From contig CALCEB010000160.1 in the NCBI GenBank assembly GCA_937900045.1, forward strand, positions 1 through 15,881: DNA of 15,881 nt, read 5' to 3'. The stretch is from an uncultured Acidobacteriota bacterium. Its GTDB lineage: Bacteria > Acidobacteriota > Terriglobia > UBA7540. The translations under genes and the position numbers were made by a program. This document shows, one piece after another, positions 12,374-15,881 of this stretch; the stretch's first letter is position 1; each line of letters begins with the position of its first letter. The notes below the pieces were generated by a model that was given only the letters and a program-made list of their open reading frames with translations, was not told the origin of the DNA and searched no databases.

Positions 12374-14307
12374 TGAAGCCACGCGGCCCACTCCGGAAGC
12401 GAACGCGGAAGTGGCCAGGGATCATTCTTGGCCTTGTCCTCTGCGCCCCGGCGGCCATCGCCCGGGCCCAGCAGAACAACGCTACCCCATCACTCGGCTT
12501 GCAGTACCATTTGCGCCTCCTGCGCCCCACCACTCACATCATGGACGTTGAAATTGATGCCGCCAACGTTTCCGGCCCATTCCTCGACTTTAAATTGCCG
12601 GCGTGGGCGCCGGGCCGCTATGCCATTTATAACTTCGCAAAGAATGTGCAACAGTTCCAAGCCGTAGGCGCGCAAGATCAGCCATTGCCGTGGGCGAGCG
12701 TGGATAAGCAAACCTGGCGGGTGGACACGCGTGGGGCAGGCGGCAGAGTGCGCGTCACGTATCGCGTCTACGGCAACGATCTCACCGGTTCTTTCTCGCA
12801 ATTTGACGCTACGCACGCCAATATTAACGGCGCCTCGGTTTACATGTACGTTGCCGGCCACAAGCCTGATGCCATTGGCCTCACGGTGGAGACTCCGCCG
12901 GATTGGGCGAAGGACGTGAAGATGGTTGACGGCTTCACCCTGTCCACCACTCAGCATGACTTTCACGCGCTCAACTATGACCGCCTCATCGACACCCCGA
13001 TGGAAATCTCCCCCCGCTGTCAGGTCGCAACCTTCCAGGATCATGGCAAGACCTTTCGTGTGGCGGTTCACGCCTACAACGGCGAGGATCAGGGCGTTTC
13101 ACAACCGATGGCGAAGCTGGTGGATGGAATCAAGAAGATCGTAAACGCCGAAATGGGGATGATGCCTGCGCCCGATTTCGACGACTACACATTCATCTTT
13201 CACTTTTCGCCTTATATCGATCTGGGCGACGGAATGGAACATCTGAATTCCACCGAGATTATGATCCGCAATGAGCTTTCGGATTCCGGTGTCATCGAAG
13301 CCTTCCAGACCGCCGCCCACGAATTCTTCCACCTTTGGAATGTCAAGCGTCTGCGGCCGCAAGGGCTCGGACCGTTCGACTATGCCCAGGAAGTTTACAC
13401 GCCCTCATTATGGTTCGCGGAAGGCGTCACCAGTTACTTCGGGTATTGGAATCTGCTTCGTTCCGGCATCTGGGGCCGGAATGACTTTCTCAACCAGTTG
13501 TCGGACGAGGTCCGCCATTTCCAGCAAGAGCCGGGGCGGGGACTGATGTCGGCGGAGAGTTCAAGCTTTCACGCCTGGTTCTATGACCGCGCGCCGCAAA
13601 TGCAGGAGACGAATTTCGCAAACGCCACCATCTCCTATTACAACAAGGGCGCGCTGCTGGGCATGTTGCTGGACCTTGAAATCCGCTCCCGCACCGGAGG
13701 CGCAAAATCGCTGGCCGATGTCATGCAGTATCTCTATCACGAATGTTATGAAGCGCCGCCCGCCACTTATTACGGACCCGGCCGTGGTTACACCGAAGAC
13801 GATGTATTGAATGCCTTGAATGAGGTCTCAGGAACTGACTTTTCGCAATTCTTTCAGGATTACATCCGGGGAACCCAACCGCTGCCCTATGACGATGTTC
13901 TCAAACTTGCCGGCCTCAAGTTAACGCAGACTCTCGAGCCGGGCGCGCCGCCGTCGCTGGGCGTTCTGATTGAGGCCACCGACCTCGGTGAAAAGATCAC
14001 GTCAGTCATTCCAGGTGGCGCCGCGGACCGCGCCGGCCTGAGCCGTGATGACGTGTTGATTGCTGTGGATGAATTGTCCCTTGCCACCACCAGCCTTGAC
14101 GACCGCCTGAAGATGTACCCGCCTGGCGCGGTGGTTCCATTCACCGTCCAGCGGTTCGGAAAGAGGCTGCGAATTTCCGTAAAGCTCGATCCGCCCTCAG
14201 CCTGGCAATACTCCATCCAGGAAATTCCCAAAGCCACTGCAGACCAGATTAAGGTTCGGGAGTCCTGGCTCAGCGGCGAGTTGGGCACGGGCGCGGGCAC
14301 ACCTTAG
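12370..14307 (+). CDS. Exported M61-family metallopeptidase with PDZ domain
   Basis: 645 residues from ATG 12370 (a second ATG follows directly). Glycyl-aminopeptidase-type zinc peptidase. A long basic n-region, then GIILGLVLCAPAAIARA gives a signal peptide cut near Ala33-Gln34, so it acts in the periplasm or outside. An N-terminal beta domain (LPAWAPGRYAIYNFAKNVQ, and the ANINGASVYMYV stretch) precedes the catalytic core. The zinc site is HEFFHLWNVKRLRP: His317 and His321 bind zinc, Glu318 is catalytic, and Glu351 in LWFAEGVTSYF is the third ligand. YYNKGALLGMLLDLEIR is also typical of the family. A PDZ domain fills about 530-620 (GEKITSVIPGGAADRAGLSRDDVLIAVDE), as usual for M61 proteins. 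Length fits. The gene has no ribosome binding site of its own and appears coupled to the short frame at 12308. An in-frame TTG at 12289 would bury the signal peptide. Confidence 0.92.
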   Translation: MMKPRGPLRKRTRKWPGIILGLVLCAPAAIARAQQNNATPSLGLQYHLRLLRPTTHIMDVEIDAANVSGPFLDFKLPAWAPGRYAIYNFAKNVQQFQAVGAQDQPLPWASVDKQTWRVDTRGAGGRVRVTYRVYGNDLTGSFSQFDATHANINGASVYMYVAGHKPDAIGLTVETPPDWAKDVKMVDGFTLSTTQHDFHALNYDRLIDTPMEISPRCQVATFQDHGKTFRVAVHAYNGEDQGVSQPMAKLVDGIKKIVNAEMGMMPAPDFDDYTFIFHFSPYIDLGDGMEHLNSTEIMIRNELSDSGVIEAFQTAAHEFFHLWNVKRLRPQGLGPFDYAQEVYTPSLWFAEGVTSYFGYWNLLRSGIWGRNDFLNQLSDEVRHFQQEPGRGLMSAESSSFHAWFYDRAPQMQETNFANATISYYNKGALLGMLLDLEIRSRTGGAKSLADVMQYLYHECYEAPPATYYGPGRGYTEDDVLNALNEVSGTDFSQFFQDYIRGTQPLPYDDVLKLAGLKLTQTLEPGAPPSLGVLIEATDLGEKITSVIPGGAADRAGLSRDDVLIAVDELSLATTSLDDRLKMYPPGAVVPFTVQRFGKRLRISVKLDPPSAWQYSIQEIPKATADQIKVRESWLSGELGTGAGTP

Positions 14308-14312
14308 TGGCT

Positions 14313-14350
14313 CTGTCATAGGATTCAATCTTCGTTTGCGAGAATGACAG
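14313..14350. repeat. CTGTCAT...ATGACAG inverted repeat after the M61 gene
   Basis: Seven-base arms CTGTCAT (14313-14319) and ATGACAG (14344-14350) enclose 24 nt. Their ends are those of the dispersed 'TGTCATTCC ... GAATGACA' palindromes common between genes in such genomes. Being 6 nt from the stop codon, it may also act as the 3' end of the peptidase transcript, though no T-run follows. Confidence 0.4.
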
Positions 14351-14435
14351 TGTTCGGTTGCCCCGGGCATGGGAGTCCGCTTTGGCTACGGCTTTGCCAA
14401 GTCGGGCTCAGCGGATTCGCATTTCAACCATCAAA

Positions 14436-14453
14436 TGTGGTATTTTTGCCACA
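14436..14453 (+). promoter_or_regulatory. Small hairpin upstream of lpxC promoter region
   Basis: TGTGGT (14436-14441) can pair with GCCACA (14448-14453), including one G-T pair, with the loop ATTTTT. It lies just upstream of the TTGACA at 14467, as an operator-like element or by chance. Confidence 0.25.
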
Positions 14454-14466
14454 CATATTCGCTATG

Positions 14467-14494
14467 TTGACATTCTAGTAATCTTCTAAGTGAT
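14467..14494 (+). promoter_or_regulatory. Candidate lpxC promoter with consensus -35
   Basis: TTGACA (14467-14472) is a perfect -35. The -10 at a 16-nt spacing, AGTGAT (14489-14494), matches only 3 of 6; a better TACAAT (14500-14505) is 27 nt away, too far. The AT-rich setting 62-90 nt before ATG 14557 favours a promoter here, but the exact elements are uncertain. Confidence 0.35.
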
Positions 14495-14556
14495 GGATAT
14501 ACAATGATTTGAGCGGCAGCTCGGTTTGGCAGGCATCGTGCTCCTTTGGAGTGTGC

Positions 14557-15480
14557 ATGAGCGGCCAAAACCTGAGCTACCAGCACACATTGGCCCGCCC
14601 GGTCACCGCCACTGGCGTGGGGTTGCACACGGGCGTTCCGGTTCATCTAAGACTTCTCCCAGCGCCCTCTAACACCGGCATCATCTTCAAACGGACGGAC
14701 CTCGACGGCTTCACGATCGACGCCAAAGCGCGGAATGTGGCGCGAGTGAGCTACGCCACAAGTTTGATGCGCAAAGGCGTGCTGATTTCGACGACCGAGC
14801 ATCTTCTCTCCGCGCTGGCCGGCATGGGCGTGGACAACGTCATCGCCGAACTTGACAACCTTGAAGTTCCTATCATGGACGGCAGCGCGTTGCCATTCGC
14901 TGCTTTAATCCGCGAGGCCGGCGTGAAGCAGCAGCGGGCTTCCCGATCTTACGCCAAAATTGTTGAGCCGGTTGAAGTGGCTGATGGACTGAAGCGCATC
15001 GGGATTTATCCCTCCGAAACCCTGCGCGTCACCTACCGGATCGATTTCGCGCATCCGCTCATCGGTCAACAGGCTTTCGAATATGCCGACCGGCCGGATG
15101 ACTATTTTTCCGCAATTGCTCCTGCCCGCACCTTCGGTTTTCTGGAAGAGGTTGAAGAACTACGCAAGAACAAGCTGGTGCGCGGCGGCTCTCTCGAAAA
15201 TGTAGTGGTTCTAACCCGCGACGGCGTAATGAACCCGGAGGGCCTGCGCTTCCCGGATGAATTCTGCCGCCACAAGATTCTGGATCTCCTCGGCGACCTC
15301 GCCATGCTCGGCCTGCCCTTGCTCGGCCACGTGGTCGCGGAGCGCGGCGGCCACGCCATGCACTACGCCCTCGTCTCGAAGCTCCTCCGCGAAAAATCCT
15401 GCTGGCAGGTTGTTAAGTCCCCGCAACTGCAACCGGATTTGCCTTCGCCCCAGGCTGTCCTGGCAACCTTGGGAAGTTAG
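14557..15480 (+). CDS. lpxC: UDP-3-O-acyl-N-acetylglucosamine deacetylase
   Basis: Zinc enzyme for the first committed step of lipid A synthesis: removes the N-acetyl group from UDP-3-O-acyl-GlcNAc in the cytoplasm. 307 residues (E. coli 305). Start ATG 14557 is chosen for the GGAG 5 nt upstream and because the text then runs straight into the family N-terminus (HTLARPVTATGVGLHTG); the extension to 14509 is not family-like. The catalytic set is complete: Glu81-His82 in TTEHLLSAL, His239 and Asp243 in CRHKILDLLGD (E. coli Glu78, His79, His238, Asp242), and His266 in GGHAMHY (E. coli His265). PIMDGSALPF and APARTFGFLEEVEELR are further signatures. It stands alone, without the cell-division genes that precede lpxC in Proteobacteria. 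It shows that the host has an LPS-type outer membrane. Confidence 0.97.
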   Translation: MSGQNLSYQHTLARPVTATGVGLHTGVPVHLRLLPAPSNTGIIFKRTDLDGFTIDAKARNVARVSYATSLMRKGVLISTTEHLLSALAGMGVDNVIAELDNLEVPIMDGSALPFAALIREAGVKQQRASRSYAKIVEPVEVADGLKRIGIYPSETLRVTYRIDFAHPLIGQQAFEYADRPDDYFSAIAPARTFGFLEEVEELRKNKLVRGGSLENVVVLTRDGVMNPEGLRFPDEFCRHKILDLLGDLAMLGLPLLGHVVAERGGHAMHYALVSKLLREKSCWQVVKSPQLQPDLPSPQAVLATLGS

Positions 15481-15514
15481 TTTCTGGGTAAAAACCCAAT
15501 TCCATCTGCTGGTG

Positions 15515-15548
15515 CGCCGCTCGGAGCCTGCCCTGACAGGGAGCGGCG
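15515..15548 (+). other. Long stem-loop downstream of lpxC
   Basis: CGCCGCTC (15515-15522) pairs perfectly with GAGCGGCG (15541-15548). Inside, CCTG (15527-15530) pairs with CAGG (15537-15540), leaving a 4-nt bulge and a 6-nt loop. A smaller TGGGT/ACCCA hairpin (15485-15498) comes just before, 4 nt after the lpxC stop. Together with the terminator stem after it, this makes three successive folds. Confidence 0.45.
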
Positions 15549-15553
15549 AATAG

Positions 15554-15590
15554 CCACGGTCAATCGGGTTTTGATTGGCCGTGGGCTTTT
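15554..15590 (+). terminator. Terminator-like stem-loop after lpxC
   Basis: CCACGG-T-CAATC (15554-15565) pairs with GATTG-G-CCGTGG (15573-15584): 12 positions including one T-G, loop GGGTTTT, then GGC and TTTT at 15587-15590. It is the best termination signal for lpxC, about 75 nt after its stop. Confidence 0.6.
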
Positions 15591-15730
15591 CCCAAGGCAG
15601 GCCCGATGCGCTACTTGCTACGGCTGGGCGTTCTCTGATCGCACACAGGCCAAACATCGGCACGTATGGGCCCGCCACGTCTCAGAAACTCGGTGGTTCT
15701 TATCTTGTAACCACGATGCGCCGCGGAGTA

Positions 15731-15881
15731 TCAGGCATCGGGAAGCTCCGCGCTACCCCCTTCTCGCGAACGGGCGCTAACCCCATGCAGATACTTCAGG
15801 ATTTCCCGGTACGATTGGAGAAAGCCGGCCTCGTAATACGGGACAGAATGTGCGCGGCAGAACCCTTTAATGATTTTTTGG
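15731..15881 (-). CDS. C-terminal fragment of a gene cut by the right edge, possibly fatty acid desaturase
   Basis: Reading the minus strand from the right edge, one frame stays open for 49 residues (QKIIKGFCRAHSVPYYEAG, then FLQSYREILKYLHGVSARS and a short tail) to TGA 15733-15731. The start lies outside the window. The pattern 'FCxxHxVPYYExxxxxSYREIxxYLH' resembles the last ~40 residues of membrane fatty acid desaturases, which end in this kind of cytosolic helix; that is recognition from memory on a short piece, with no His box in view. The last residues (REGGSAELPDA) are coded by a GGTAGCGCGGAGCTTCC-type sequence that belongs to a small inverted repeat (CGCGGAG 15722-15728, CTCCGCG 15746-15752) spanning the stop, so the natural C-terminus may have been altered. 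Convergent with lpxC. Confidence 0.5.
   Translation of the reverse strand, partial: QKIIKGFCRAHSVPYYEAGFLQSYREILKYLHGVSARSREGGSAELPDA

Noticed and set aside
12490..13071. A 193-residue minus-strand frame inside the M61 peptidase gene
   Set aside because: Antisense shadow of a well-supported catalytic protein; no independent evidence.
15211..15678. A 155-residue minus-strand frame over the lpxC 3' end
   Set aside because: Antisense to conserved LpxC catalytic residues; its other part lies in the stem-loop region and matches nothing.
1..15881. Defence island, phage or biosynthetic cluster hypothesis for the window
   Set aside because: No nuclease, helicase, reverse transcriptase, toxin pair, integrase or assembly-line enzyme was found; genes are mostly single housekeeping or envelope units.

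Overview
The window looks like a chromosomal stretch from a Gram-negative, GC-rich soil or sediment bacterium. Acidobacteriota is the best guess. The direct support is a complete LpxC (so lipid A and an outer membrane), a protein with a PEP-CTERM sorting tail, several exported proteins, an M61 peptidase with a PDZ domain, and many short GC-rich palindromes between genes. The phylum is an inference; no rRNA or marker tree is available here. I saw no tRNA, rRNA, CRISPR array, insertion sequence or phage gene.

Layout. (1) 1-2350, plus strand: the 3' end of a surface-polysaccharide locus, with a UDP-galactopyranose mutase of the eukaryotic type (5' end cut by the window edge) followed 13 nt later by a family 2 glycosyltransferase. 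(2) 2464-3429, minus: a tandem-GNAT acetyltransferase with a TTG start. (3) 3430-4091: a 660-nt non-coding stretch with palindromes and a promoter candidate. (4) 4092-4766, plus: a small secreted protein ending in a Gly/Ala-rich segment. (5) 4869-6407, minus: glycerol kinase, standing alone without glpF or glpD. (6) 6558-7403, minus: an exported protein of unknown function. (7) 7404-7891: a 490-nt divergent spacer with a perfect 11-bp hairpin and a leader hairpin. (8) 7892-8530, plus: the PEP-CTERM protein and its terminator. (9) 8696-9280, minus: a ferric-reductase-like heme membrane protein. (10) 9435-12104, plus: a membrane-anchored penicillin-acylase-family Ntn hydrolase with a histone-tail-like basic insert just before its self-cleavage site. 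(11) 12308-14307, plus: a 21-codon reading frame with a strong ribosome binding site whose stop overlaps, as ATGA, the start of an exported M61 metallopeptidase. (12) 14557-15480, plus: lpxC, followed by three stem-loops. (13) 15731-15881, minus: the C-terminus of a gene cut by the right edge, possibly a fatty acid desaturase.

How the genes relate. Most are single-gene units facing each other or apart, so this is not one pathway. The common theme is the cell envelope: galactofuranose supply and sugar transfer, lipid A, a sorted surface protein, exported hydrolases and a membrane heme protein. The points most worth a second look are the eukaryotic-type mutase, the basic repeat insert in the acylase, the leader peptide coupled to the M61 gene, and the glycosyltransferase with a changed nucleotide-binding motif.
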